Origin: Solanum dulcamara
Taxonomy: Eukaryota; Streptophyta; Magnoliopsida; Solanales; Solanaceae
DNA length: 64,000 nt
Direction of reading: 5' to 3'
Assembly: GCF_947179165.1 (NCBI RefSeq)
Contig: NC_077237.1
Span: 88,078,341-88,142,340 of the forward strand
Within the stretch, counting starts at the first letter, position 1. Every line of letters begins with the position of its first letter. This document shows positions 35,113 through 64,000 of the stretch, one piece after another. The notes below the pieces were generated by a model that searched no databases, was not told the origin of the DNA, and saw nothing but the letters and a program-made list of their open reading frames with translations. The position numbers and the translations under genes are program-made.

Positions 35113-38100
35113 TTACGATTCATCCATGAAGACAGCACCGTGGCCATTAGCTTTCATGAATTTCTTTAACAGAAGTGCAAGTATTGCAATTGTAAGTCCA
35201 ACTGCTGCCCATGTGAATATACGGTCATCAGCCTGCCTCGGAATGCTCTGTTGAGGTGTATGCAATATCCGATGCTCACTAGGCCGTACAGCAGGGGGCT
35301 CTATAGGTGCCTGTACAGGATCAGCATCTAAAGCCAATTCACGTCTCTCTTCAGTAGTTGTGTCAGCAACAGATGGATTAGGACGTCTTTCTTCAGCAGC
35401 CTCGTTGCTGGTGTTCTCAGGACTCTCCTTGACCTCGCTCTCTCTATTACTGTTCTGTTCTTCAGGAGCTGGTGAGGAAGTAGCTTGAGGAACTGGGGGT
35501 GCTTTGCTTAGCATGTATTCATGTATCTGTAAAATAAACCAACTATTAATGCTTATGCCTGTGTTATAACATATTGGATGCCAAAATGACATTCAGATAA
35601 TGCTATACCTCGTCAATCAGCTTCTGGCGCTCAGGAGTCCCATATCTTGGAGCCACATCACGAGATTTAATAGCTAAAACACGCCTTTCTTCCTTTGTAT
35701 ATTCTAGTGATCCAAGGGCACCGTTTGGGTTGGTAGGCATAAATGCGATCAGAGCTACCAGCGCAGTGCGAACTGCACATCATAAGTAAAACAATTAAAT
35801 ACTGATTAGCTTCAGTAGCTGTGAGCCTGAACCAAAACATGGGAAGCAGCGTCCATTAATTCAGAAGAATATACCACACAATAGCTTCATGCACCAAAAA
35901 ATGCTTTTCTCTAGTCATTACAACTAAGGAATAATGATTGCAAAAAAAGGTTGCTCACACTTCACTTCTTGATTTGAAACTTTTGCCTACTAAGGTGTTT
36001 GCATTTTTGTTTTGCTCAAGTACACAGTACACCAATAGCCATCACAAGAAAGTTAGTGCACATATTCAATCATATCTTCCGTCTTTTACACCCATCAACA
36101 CAACCTCATGCCATATTCAATTATATTGATTCAACTAAATACAGCCACAAGTTAAAAGCAATGGAGAATATAATTTTTGAGGGAAATTGCCAACTCATGC
36201 GGATGAAGATTCCTTTTTATGTCCTAACATGACATTGCCTAAAATTTGAGACAAGAGGAACTGTTTTATTGCTTTCAGGTAAAAAGGGTTTCTGGCAATA
36301 TATCCCAAGAGAAAAACACTAATACAAAGATATGAAAGTGAATTATTCATCAAAATATAACATATTGCAAAAATGGTATAGAGAATGATGAAGTTACCAC
36401 TCCATGATGGTTGCCAGTGCTCAGGATGATGATTAGAAATACTCAAACAAATCTTGGTTTGGGTTTCAAATCGTCCATTTGGCTGAAAAAGAACAAAACC
36501 ATGAGTTAGCAGATTATTAAACATGAAATGAATCAACTATAAACTTAGATGGTAATGGAATGAGATAGGGTTTGGCTTCTCCTGTTTGTAGCCTGCCCCA
36601 CCCCACAAGACAGACTCCCTTTTGCTCCACCACCCCCGATAATCCCATCTCTTCTCTTTCAGTTTGTTAATCCGCGTACCTTTTGTTTTCTTTTTCCAAT
36701 CTTTTTTGCTACCCTCCCCGACGAATTTGTGTAGCGGGAGGGAAACTTGGGTCACACTTCAAAACTTATTCAAGATTTACACATGGAGCAAAAGAACGAC
36801 TTCCTTCAGTACTCTTTAGTCAGATCTTATCCTACGGTACGACTTCCCTAAGATTTGCTTACTTTCCATTTGAATTACAAATCTCTTAGCCTCTTTTTCC
36901 CATGATACCTGTTTTTATCCCTTTTTTTTCACATCAAAACTTGTCAGCACTCTGCTCAGCCCAATCTGTAAAGTCTGCTTGTGGCAGGGTGGGGTTTGAC
37001 CGACAAAGCTCGACCTATTCTAATTACTAAACCTTGTTCCATAAAATGACTCAAGGAGTAAGACAAGCTTTTAAAACAGAAAGAAACTCACTGTCAAAAG
37101 CATGAAAGAAGGAGGCTTGAAAGGAAATTCGGCAGGCAACTGGATTCGTCCATGATAAATCCCCCCTTCAAACTCAGAATCTCGGGGACCCCTAATTGCA
37201 AATTGCCATTCAAATATGTTCTCCTGAAAAGGTAACATAAAGTTCAGCTTTAAATAGCTACGTCATTATGCAACTTTTAGTATTAAAAACAACTTGTGAC
37301 CGGAAGATAACCAGTCATTTGTTAACAGAATATAATGCAAGACACAACATTGAAAGTTATTTCGACTCGAAAGAGAGAATTATGATGAAATTTACCAGTG
37401 ATTCAAGATCTTGAATACACATGTTACCTCATAGAAAAAGAAGGAAAATCCCCCAAAATCAAATCTTGACCATGTATATTATAACAACAGCAGAAAGGCA
37501 TCAAACTGAGAGCTAGAAGTGCATGGAGCATTCATTGTTAGCGAGGTTGATTCTTCAGCAGGATCAACTATTATAACATACATGAACTTAGATCATAAAA
37601 ACTCTATGCCAATGAAATTTTATCGAAGCTTAAGAGTTTTATATCATGAGCATTCTGATGTAGAACCACAATTATCATATTAAATACTAGAAATCACTGG
37701 TTGCTGCCTTGTCCAATTTGCAATTTAGTTTATTTTGTCAGCAGTAAATACTACCAAACAAGCTTTTGCCAAAACATTCCAAATTTTAAGACTTGTACAT
37801 CCGCGCAGTAAAAATTGCATAAAGGAAACAGCTTCCCTACCAATACGGTAAACCATCAAATCTCACTTTCATAGCAAAAAAGCAAACAAAAACACCTCCA
37901 CTTCCCCACCTCCCCACCACCCGCGACAAGCAAATTAGTTACACCCTCTATCTCAAATACCAACTAACTACAAACCCTATTTACATCTACACTCATACAA
38001 GCAGACAACTTCTCCAATTTATTTCACACTTCTTTTCTTATCCCCAGGAAATTTGACTCAATTTCGAATGGATCCAGCAAATTTACCTAAATCAACTTGT

Positions 38101-38481
38101 TTCAACAGTTTTTGCTCATGGCAAGTAAACTAGACTAATTTTCTTAGCTAAATCAAACTACATAAGTACTCAATTTTTAAAATTAACATATAGAGATCAA
38201 GACATTTCGTATTATAATTTGCAATTCACCTAAAAAAATTATTTTTTTAAAGCAAAAAATGCACCACATTAAAATTCTAGATCCAAAGAGAAAAAAACAG
38301 ATAAATCATGAAATGATAAAATCGATTACATTACAAAAAAAAAAGGAAAATTAAGAAATTAAATTGAAACCTCAAGAGGAAGGCTCATGAAATCATCGGA
38401 AGGGTTTGATTGCATCTCTTTAACCTCCTGTAAGATTCTCTTCACCGCCGGATTTTTCAGATTATACTTGTCCTCCGCCAT
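35113..38481 (-). CDS. UBC32: ER-anchored ubiquitin-conjugating enzyme E2 (UBC32/UBE2J type)
   Basis: Five exons on the minus strand: 38371-38481, 37092-37223, 36398-36482, 35609-35772, 35113-35526. The total is 906 nt (301 aa). MAEDKYNLKNPAVKRILQEV starts a UBC fold. FPFKPPSFMLLTPNGRFET follows, and the active-site Cys93 lies in TKICLSISNHHPEHWQPSWS, the UBE2J-specific form. A Pro/Glu/Ser-rich linker comes next, and a C-terminal tail anchor IFTWAAVGLTIAILALLLKK (about residues 268-288) ends in a short lumenal tail. UBE2J/UBC32 enzymes work in ER-associated degradation with HRD1 or DOA10-type ligases. Arabidopsis UBC32 is induced by ER and salt stress, and the promoter here carries matching elements (38629-38653). 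All introns are GT-AG. Confidence 0.95.
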
Positions 38482-38624
38482 ATCTATTACTCTAACTCTC
38501 TAAGCCGCTGCCGTCGCCTCCGTCTCCGGTCACCGTAAATCCACCGCCGGTCAAAAAAGTACCACCGATAATGATGATAATGAAGAAGAAAACTAATGGG
38601 AAAAATAATAAATAAAGAAAGTGA

Positions 38625-39420
38625 AAGGGTGACGCGTCATCACTATGACGTGGCGACTAATTATTGGACAAAAATGACAAAATCTTAATGGCTTGTTTAA
38701 GTGTAATAATTTATGATTATGAAAAGATTATTGAAGGGATGGTTTTATGAAATTTATTTATGGCTTATACCTCTCTCGTTTATTAAAGTTCTGTTTGAAA
38801 ATCTCATTCGAGAAATTTTATAAAAATAACTTTTTGCATCGGTTTTCACTAACGATATAATAATTAGTATTGTATTGTGGGTTACTCCAATTTAGCTCTC
38901 TCGTATTAAAATTGAGAGTTACTTTACATAATTTCTCACTTTATTATTTTAATAAAAAAAATTGAACGTTTTGATGAAATTCACAATTAAAAAACTTAAA
39001 ACACTAAAGTACTTAAAAGGTATATTCACAAATTATTGATTTTAAGACGATGGTGATGCGTCATCACAATAACACGACGATTAATTATTAGACAGAAATA
39101 ACAAAATCTTAATGGTTTGTTTTAGTAATTTATTGACTTGACAGTATGAATTTATGAATTTTATTTATGGCTTACGCTTGTTGCTTATTAAAGTTCTGTT
39201 CGAAAATCTCAATAAATTTCATAGACAATTTTTTTGGGCCGCAATAAATTCTTTTATACCAACTTAGTGCCGGAGTCTCCATTCACAAAATAATTAGTAT
39301 TGTATTTTATGTTATCCCAACTCAATTCTATCGTACTAAAATTAGAATTAACTCTTTACAATTTTTATTATAACACTAACGATAATGAACGATCTCATAA
39401 CATTCACAATTAAAAAACTT
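38625..39420. repeat. Tandem duplication of UBC32 upstream region (~420-bp period)
   Basis: Block A (about 38625-39000) and block B (about 39045-39420) share, in order, gcgtcatcac, actaattattggac / attaattattagac, acaaaatcttaatgg, atttatggctta, tattaaagttctgtt, gaaaatctca, taattagtattgtattt/g, and cacaattaaaaaacttaaaa. Identity is about 70-75% by eye. In the distal copy the bZIP core is gatgcgtcatcac, and the TGACGTGG site is replaced by aacacgacga. Confidence 0.8.
38629..38653 (-). promoter_or_regulatory. UPR-type bZIP elements in UBC32 promoter
   Basis: About 150-170 bp upstream of the UBC32 ATG. On the gene strand, GATGACGCGTCAC (38641-38629) shares GATGACGCGT with the plant UPRE-II element known from BiP promoters. 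TGACGTGG (plus strand, 38646-38653) matches the UPRE/ABRE-type bZIP28/bZIP60 site. Motif identity is visible in the sequence. Function is inferred from the gene's ERAD role. Confidence 0.6.
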
Positions 39421-41206
39421 AAAACATCCTAGTCACAAGCATTCAAACTTGAATTAAAAAGTTGGAAGATACTAAATTCAAGATCCCAATTACTTGAAAT
39501 AAAAAGTGTGAAAACATAATATTGAATTCTCAAATTGGTAGTTGTAATTTTGTTTCATGTGGGTAAAGCCTCGAAAAGTGGAATGGGACACAAAAAGACA
39601 AACTTGTGGAAAACTTCACCCCTTAGAAGAAGTCTTCTAAAACTCCAAAATAATATGTTTTGTCACACTGAATTTTTATGGTCAAATTTTTAATCAGACA
39701 GCATTTAAAACTATCAGATGTGTATATATTTTTTGTTACTATTAGGCTTTTTTCATTGAATTTTTTTTAATAAGATTTTAACGAAGCACAACATTTATAA
39801 ATGTTCAGAATAATTATGTATATTATTTTTTGTAAAGTTTTTTTAATGTTACACGTGGACATTCAACGGAGAGTATTAGAAAGGAGCACGTGGATGTTCC
39901 ACTTTATAACTTTTTTTCCCACTTGTTTTTTCCTCTTTTCTTTTCACTCCCCATTGTCCCCATATGTTTTCCCCTTTTTCTTTGTTATAAATTGCCTTTT
40001 TCTTTTCACTACAATTTTCTCTCTTTCTCTCTTTCCTGCACTAACTCTCTCATTTTTAATTTGTCAAGTTAATTTATTTTATAACAATTAAAGATGTAGG
40101 GTACCAAAAGCACTACTAATGACCCCTTTAATGTGAGACCAAAAAACACCAATGACCAAAATCAACCAACACATCTCCATCATGTGTTACTACACAAGAA
40201 AGAAAGAAAGAAAGAAATTAAGCAGCCAAGAGAGACATGGAAAAAACAGCAAAACCTTAAATAACAGTAATCCCAGGAATGTAGTCTGAAAATGATGAAA
40301 TGTATGCAAATCTTATTCCTACCTCGCCAGAATAAAAAGGTTTCGACAAGGCAAAGCCTTGACCTACCATATTAGGTTCTTTATTCTTTGTCCTTATTCA
40401 TTCAATTCATTCTTTCAAATAAATAACTAAAAACCTTGAAGTTGCTAAGGTACAACATACCAGTGTGACCCATCAATGAGGTTCAGATAAGGTTGAGTGC
40501 ACACAAATCTTATCTCTACATTTTGTGAGACAAAAGATGTTTCTGATAAACCCTTTAACTCAGGAGAAGTGTTTTCAAAAACAGGTTTGACAAATACAAA
40601 AGTTACAGTGAAAAGAGAGAACCCACTGGACTTCACAAGTAGAGTAGCAAAAAAATGGGAGGGGACAAAAAGAAGCCAAATGAGCTACCACTGTAAATCT
40701 AATGTACATATACGCAGTAAATGTTGATTGTCCCACTCAAATTTTAATATACAATTAGGCAACATTGAAACAGAAAACTTGGCCTCAAGCAACATTGATC
40801 TCTCTAAATTGAAGAATAAACCTTTCAAGGGCAAAAGTTGGTGCCCTATACATTGCATACAAGTGCACATAACTAGGGAAAGTGAAGATGGAGTTGGGGG
40901 TAGAGATAAAACCAAAGAATAGGAGAAACCAAAATTCTATAGCTATGTAATGTTTTACAGGAGCAATTGGAAATGCTAAACAAAAGAGAAAACTCAACAC
41001 GGTGGCTAATCTCTCCCCTCGCTTGCAACAACACTGTACAGACTCCAATCCACCAATAGTTATGAAATTCAACAATCAAATTGCCTGTTAGATCATCACT
41101 CATGTCGAAGTTGTACAGAGGGCTCATTTGAAGCAAGCACATGCTCAAGCAATATCTTGTAGATCACGGTAGGAGTCAAATTGACATGATGATCTCAAAA
41201 GAGGAG
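39420..41206. other. Intergenic, no gene seen
   Basis: Between the UBC32 promoter and the PP4R3 stop codon. It includes pyrimidine-rich stretches (39900-40050), a gaaa microsatellite (40197-40215) and, next to 41206, the PP4R3 3'UTR. Short ORFs here have no family resemblance. Confidence 0.5.
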
Positions 41207-58914
<17,708 letters not shown>

Positions 58915-61442
58915 AGAAACTTCTAGAACACAAACTTCACTGAGCCTGCTGTTTACCGGAGAACGATTGAAATTAGGGTTTTTGAGTAGCTAAAAAAAGG
59001 GGGAAAGAAAGGAAGAGATTGAATATGAAGTATTTGAGGTTTTTTGGGTATAAAATTGGGATCAATTCAAAACCCTAACCGCCATTGAAATGGAGTGAAA
59101 CTTCTCTCTTTCTCTCTCCTCTTTCTCTCTCTTCTCTCCAATTCTTTCTAAAGTGTTCGTGCCTGACCTGACCTTTGGGAACAGAAGCACTACATTGGTG
59201 GATGGGTGAAATGACTTTAATGCCCTTAGATTGTGAGTAAAATATCAGACTTGCCATTGAAGAAAAATAATTTATAAAAATTTATATTGAATTTATCTAT
59301 TATTTTATATTGAACTAAAATATTTATTTGAGTCACTCTTTGTTATGGGCTTCGAATACACCTCCATAGGGATTCGGTGTCCTCGTTGAGATTTTTTCAT
59401 CATTGTAGTGAAAGAAATCCAACTACAATATCATATCTGGCACGGCTCAATTTCATGACATGTATTTTTTTATGTTTGGTTTGATGAATTTCGCAAATTT
59501 GCTTATTGAATCATGTCATGGGCCAAAAGTGTGCATACATATAAACTTGTGATATGGGTTATTAAGCCATGTAATTTTCATTTCTCATTCAAAAATTTGT
59601 TAGCGTAGAAGCCTACTAATATAGCTCTTTTATATTTAAATTCACGTCACCAATTACCTATTTGATCAAAGAGCGTTACAATTTAATTTTTTCATTACAA
59701 CAATAATAACATATTCAGTGTAAGCACACAAATAGGTCTTGAGGAGAGTAATGTATATGTAGTCTTTTAACATAACAAAATCAAAATATCTCACATTGCT
59801 AAATTGATTCTTTTAACATAAAAAAAAACATAATGGGTCATCCTTAACAAATTAAAGTTTGGATGATATACACACGTGAAACAACTAAGGAAATGTCTAA
59901 CCTTGACTAAGTTTTGGACACATCATCAATTCATAATTATCAAAACTCAAAAAGTAGGAAAAATGTTTTATTAGTTATGCAATAATGAGATGTGTGGTAC
60001 TCAGATATCATTATTGCATAACTAATTAACTGATCCTCTTTGCTAGTTTATTTTTTTTTTTCAAAAAGGGACTTAGTTGATACTTCCTTAGTTCCATATT
60101 AGATAGACACTTCTAACTTTACACGATGATTAAAAAATCATTACTATATTAAAAGGCTTTACCATTCTACCATTTGTTGATATCAATGCAATACATATAA
60201 AGTATAGAAATAACTAGTATTAAAAATTGTTTACATTCAAAAGACCATATTAACTATAGATGTAAAATAGGAAAAATTTAATTAATTATATCTTGATTTA
60301 GTAAGTGATCAGGTAATATCCCTCCGTAGATACTGATGTTCTTACTTTAAACTTCCCAAAATGACATCTAATAATGTTTTTCCATATCTTAGGAAGGCTA
60401 AGGTAAGAACAGCCATTTTCTTCGACTCCACACCTCAATACCTGCTACCTCTTACCTTTGTAGGTACCAAGTGACCTGTCCACATATCACTACTTAGGAC
60501 TTGCATAAAATTGCATTCATAAGCAGAAAGCAGGAATAGGTAGAGATGGAGACTAATGTTAATGGCATTCTAAACATGTCAAGTGGATATAGTAGGGGAG
60601 TCCAACACTGTTTGAGAAGTTGACAAAAACAGGGCATCTGTTGAGGCATGCAATTTGCAATAAGAGACATGCATAAGTCCCTAAAATCAAATATGCAAAC
60701 CTGCAAGGTACTCGATAACCTTGAACTCATTGACTAAGCAGAATTGAGCTGGGAGGCAATTCTCACAACCCCAAGTGACAATAGCATGATATAAACCAGA
60801 CCATTCCCACAACACAGGTCTTGCTTTATGGGATGGGATGGGATGGGATGGGATGGGAAAGTGAAAGACTCCAATAGAAAACATCATCTGATGCCACCGA
60901 TTCGTTCAGTTTCTATAGTAAGTGGAAAGTGAAGACTCCAAGAGAAAACAAATGATACATTCTCTTAGTTTCTATAATTAGACATCTGGTTGAACATAGA
61001 GGCTCCACCTAGTATATAAAAGTAACTGTGTTTCTAGGATAAACAAGAAAGCACTGAAATAGATCTGTTTTCCATAAATTGGTAAGAGAATTTAAATGGA
61101 AGCCCTGTACTTATGTAGCTCACCAATATGGTTAAAGATTAGAACTCTATCAAAGAGCCATAACCAAACAAACATAAGCTGGAGATTTTGGAAATTATAA
61201 TAACAAATAACAAGGCTGAAAAGCTTGATAAAAACAAATTGCTAAATAAGCATAACATGAATTGCAAGGGCGATGACGTTACTTTGAACTGTTTTCACTG
61301 AAAGAGTGTAACAGACTAATAGTCAAAACAAGGTTTCGTACTAACTCAAGTATCCACTACAAATACCAAAACATCAAACAACGCCTAAACAAACTCAAAG
61401 ATTGCTTGTCATAATGAATAGCTCATTACTATAACAATTCAT
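58915..61442. other. Intergenic, no gene seen
   Basis: The PP4R3 leader lies here, with TTAGGGTTTTT at 58974 and AAACCCTAA at 59071-59079. A pyrimidine-rich block at 59100-59140 is followed by AT-rich DNA. The only marked feature is a (GGGAT)n run at 60828-60860. The RPL29 3'UTR adjoins 61442. Confidence 0.55.
60828..60860 (+). repeat. (GGGAT)n pentanucleotide microsatellite
   Basis: About six units of gggat in tatgggatgggatgggatgg and onward. It lies in intergenic DNA 3' of RPL29. Confidence 0.9.
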
Positions 61443-63230
61443 TTACTTTTCAGCAGATTCAACACTCTTCTTGTTGTGCTTCCTAGCATACCTCTGGTTC
61501 CTCAAAAACTTGGGATCCATCTGCATTTTACCATAAAGATAAAAAATCACCAAACTTTAGTAAAACAACAGATCAACTTTTTCTTTACTACTTTTTCCAT
61601 AAGCAAATCCATAGTCTTATATCAGCAGATATAGAATATGACTACACCTATTATTACTCTGTGGCAGTGATAGAACTTCAAATAACTAAGTATTTTGCTT
61701 CAAAACTACTCATAATTAATAATATGGTCTACATTTGTTTGATTTAATAACCTTACATCTACATATCCAAATAGTTTGAAGTCTAAACAAGAATCAACTA
61801 AGAACAAGAAAAGATGTGGGGGGGGGGGGGGGGGGTTATCATAAGCAAATATGTGAATTTATATCAACGGATATACGAATACCTTTACACCTACTATTAC
61901 TTGTCGCAGTACTAGAACTTAGTATGACCAAGTATTTTGCTTTAAAAACTTTTCATATTATATTAAGGTCTACACTCGCCGATGTAACAACCTTACATCC
62001 ACATATAAACTAAGGAAAAAAGATGGGCTTTTTTATCATAAGCAAATCCGTGAGAATTTATATCAGCAGATACGAATATCTTTACACCTACTATTACATG
62101 TGAGAATGATAGAACTTAGTATGACTACATACTTTGTTTTAAAAACTGTTCATATTATATAAAAGGTCTACATTTACCAATTTTTAAAAACCATACATTC
62201 ACATATAAACAAAGGAGAAAAGATGGGATTTTTTATCATAAGTAAATCCGTGATTTCGAATGTCTTTGCACCTACTATTGCTTTGTGGCAGTAATAGAAC
62301 TAAGTATAATCACATCTTTTGTTTAAGAAACTGTTCATATTATATATAGGGTCTAGTTACATTTGCGCTATTTAGTAACCTTACATCTGCAAAACATTTT
62401 ACCACAAGATAGAAAAATCACCAAACTTAAGTACAACAACAAGTGCACTTTTTCTTTATTACTTCTATCATAAGAAAATCCATAGATATCTTTATACCTA
62501 CTATCAGCATATAAGGATATAAGGATATCTTTATACCTACTAATACTTTGTGGATGTGACACAACTTAGTATAACTAAGTATTTAATTTCAAAACTGTTC
62601 ACATATACACACATTCTCCCGATTTAATAACCTTAACATAACATATCCAAATAGTTCAAAAATCTCACAATAATAAGCACAGAAAGGAGAAAATATGGTT
62701 CTTTAGAGTACCCAAGTGTGTGGCCTAGTGGTCAATGAGATAGGCTGAGAACCAAAAAGAATCAAAATTTACCTCTCAACTTTTGAATACGGTTTAAAAT
62801 TACCCAATGAGGTCTTAAGGTTCAAATCCCAGGACACAAAATAAAGCATTAGATGATTTCTTCCTGTCTGTTACGGGTACAGGTTGCTGGTGGGAGGTGA
62901 CAAGTATTCCGACGAGGTGCGCGAAAGCTAAGGTCATAAAAGAATATGGGTTTTTTTAACAGACCCATTAGTGAAAGTGTGTGATAGAACTTAATATGAC
63001 TACAGATTTTGTTTAAATGACTATTCTTATTATATATATAATCTACATTCACCTGATTCAATAACCTTAATTGTATCTACATATACAAATAAGCATAAAA
63101 AGGAGAAAAGATGGGTTTTTTAACAAACCCCTTTGGTTGAACTGTGACGATGCTTTCTGGGTTTCTTGATTCCATTCCTGTGTGCCTTATACGACTGATT
63201 GTGAGCTGTGTGATTCTTCGACTTGGCCAT
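61443..63230 (-). CDS. RPL29: 60S ribosomal protein L29 (eL29)
   Basis: Two exons on the minus strand: 63129-63230 and 61443-61520. The total is 180 nt (59 aa). The protein reads [59 protein letters not shown]. It is lysine/arginine-rich and near the plant family's ~61 residues. eL29 is a component of the large cytosolic ribosomal subunit. The intron (61521-63128, 1.6 kb) is unusually filled with repeats. Telo-box motifs upstream (63405-63434) are typical of plant ribosomal-protein genes. Confidence 0.95.
61590..63120. repeat. ~200-bp tandem repeats filling the RPL29 intron
   Basis: About six imperfect units. Recurring markers are cataagcaaat (61599, 61840, 62038; variants at 62239 and 62470), acacctactattac (61889, 62086, 62270), agaacttagtatgac (61914, 62111; variants at 62298, 62985), ttcatattatat (61950, 62147, 62335), and aaccttacat (61750, 61990, 62380). 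Others are gaaaagatgggnttttt (62024, 62217, 63106). Units are about 195-240 bp. A TS-like SINE interrupts the array at 62715-62938, and a run of about 20 G lies at 61816-61836. Confidence 0.9.
62715..62938 (+). mobile_element. TS-like SINE
   Basis: A-box gtgtggcctagtggtcaatg (62720-62739), B-box ggttcaaatcccagg (62819-62833), then gatttcttcctgtctgtta, gttgctggtgggaggtgaca, gtattccgacgaggtgcgcg, aaagctaaggtcat. This order is that of the tobacco TS SINE family known throughout Solanaceae. An insertion of about 40 bp separates the A-box region from the B box. It is antisense to RPL29, in its intron. Confidence 0.8.
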
Positions 63231-63404
63231 TTCTTCTCAAAGTAACTGCAGAACAAGAAAAAATAATAATAAGGAAAAATCCGATGAAAAATCAGCTCAT
63301 ACTTCTCAATTTTTTCGAGTGGGGTGGGGGGGGGGAGGAGGGAGTACCTGTTGCCGGCGATTAGGGATTTCACAGTGAGGAAGAAAGTGAAAGAGGAGAA
63401 TGGA

Positions 63405-63434
63405 TTAGGGTTCTTATGATGTTTGAAACCCTAA
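63405..63434 (-). promoter_or_regulatory. Telo-box pair in RPL29 promoter
   Basis: AACCCTAA on the gene strand (63412-63405) and AAACCCTAA on the plus strand (63426-63434), about 175-205 bp upstream of the ATG. Telo-boxes are a known hallmark of plant ribosomal-protein promoters. Confidence 0.6.
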
Positions 63435-63439
63435 AGCTA

Positions 63440-64000
63440 TGTGAAATGACGAAAATAGCCTTGATTTGATTTTGATGTAGTTTGAAACTAGATTGATGTG
63501 CACATATTATAGCCATTTGAAAACTAACCAAGGTGTTAAAAGTTTAATCGCTTCATAATCAACTTCAAATGTACCAGAGTGTGAAGTTGAATAAGGTCGA
63601 GGATTTGAAGTTATGCTATGTTTTAGCCAACAGATAACTTCATACGTCATGTTTGAATTTTAAAGTGAGTTATGCTATGTCAAAGTTTTTTAAGAATGAT
63701 GTATAATTATGCTTTTAAGGTTTCATAGTCTATGTAGGATAATTCAATAACATGTCAATGAATTTATAAACCACACAAGTATTGTGAAAAGTTGCGAAGG
63801 AGGAACAACAACAATCATATTTAGGATTTAAAAACCATTTATGTAATAATATCGACTTAACTCAAATTGTAAAAAAATTGCTTCTTCCTGTTACCCCCTC
63901 CCCCCTCCCCTTCTCGTACAATCATCGTTTTTTATTTCTGAGTATTTATTTAGTTTTGGGGGTAAAAAAGAGTAGAAAATTGTGGTTTAATTTTTCCATT
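63440..64000. other. Right-edge intergenic DNA, no gene seen
   Basis: AT-rich sequence upstream of RPL29 with a C-rich tract (63893-63912). No coding region or element is recognised. Confidence 0.5.

Noticed and set aside
36537..36889. Small ORFs on both strands near 36.5-36.9 kb
   Set aside because: They fall in the UBC32 intron between exons 2 and 3 and have no recognisable domain.
39801..40091. 96-aa Phe-rich ORF
   Set aside because: Reads through a pyrimidine-rich intergenic tract in several frames at once; typical low-complexity artefact.

Overview
The window is nuclear DNA of a flowering plant, almost certainly a Solanaceae and most likely Solanum (tomato/potato group). Intron-rich, AT-rich genes are separated by long non-coding stretches littered with Solanaceae-type elements: TS-like and Au-like SINEs, 5'-truncated RTE LINE tails, hAT-type MITEs, and scraps of a Cf-9/Hcr9-type receptor gene. 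I rebuilt the gene models exon by exon from splice signals and reading-frame continuity. All complete models have a total length divisible by three and end in a stop.

Layout, left to right. (1) 1-2410, minus: the first coding exon of ATP-citrate synthase beta subunit (ACLB), running off the left edge. Its long 5'UTR intron is filled by a ~105-bp tandem array and a SINE. (2) 2.4-6.4 kb: AT-rich intergenic DNA. (3) 6.4-7.4 kb: two tandem ~480-bp units, each a foldback made of an antisense and a sense copy of the N-terminal region of an Hcr9-type LRR receptor-like protein gene. This is a candidate MIRNA/siRNA locus. (4) 8.46-12.69 kb, minus: an LdpA-like 4Fe-4S protein, 13 exons. (5) 13.0-13.6 kb: a LINE fragment. 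(6) 14.03-22.79 kb, plus: a Fip1-motif polyadenylation factor. (7) 24.11-31.23 kb, minus: ALDH22A1, 14 exons. (8) 32.97-34.24 kb, plus: an intronless DUF247 gene lacking the usual C-terminal membrane anchor. (9) 35.11-38.48 kb, minus: UBC32-type ER-anchored E2, with UPR-type elements in a duplicated promoter. (10) 41.21-58.91 kb, minus: PP4R3 (SMEK/PSY2), 24 coding exons including a GC-AG intron, with introns full of SINE, LINE and MITE relics. (11) 61.44-63.23 kb, minus: ribosomal protein L29, whose single large intron is an array of ~200-bp repeats with a TS SINE.

The genes do not form a functional cluster. They are ordinary eukaryotic single genes with housekeeping roles (acetyl-CoA supply, mRNA 3'-end formation, aldehyde oxidation, ERAD, phosphatase targeting, translation). 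The most unusual signals are the paired Hcr9-derived foldbacks, the amplification of the 5'-splice-site segment in the ACLB first intron (with a similar trend in RPL29), and the UPR-element promoter duplication at UBC32. No CRISPR arrays, rRNA genes or intact tRNA genes were seen.
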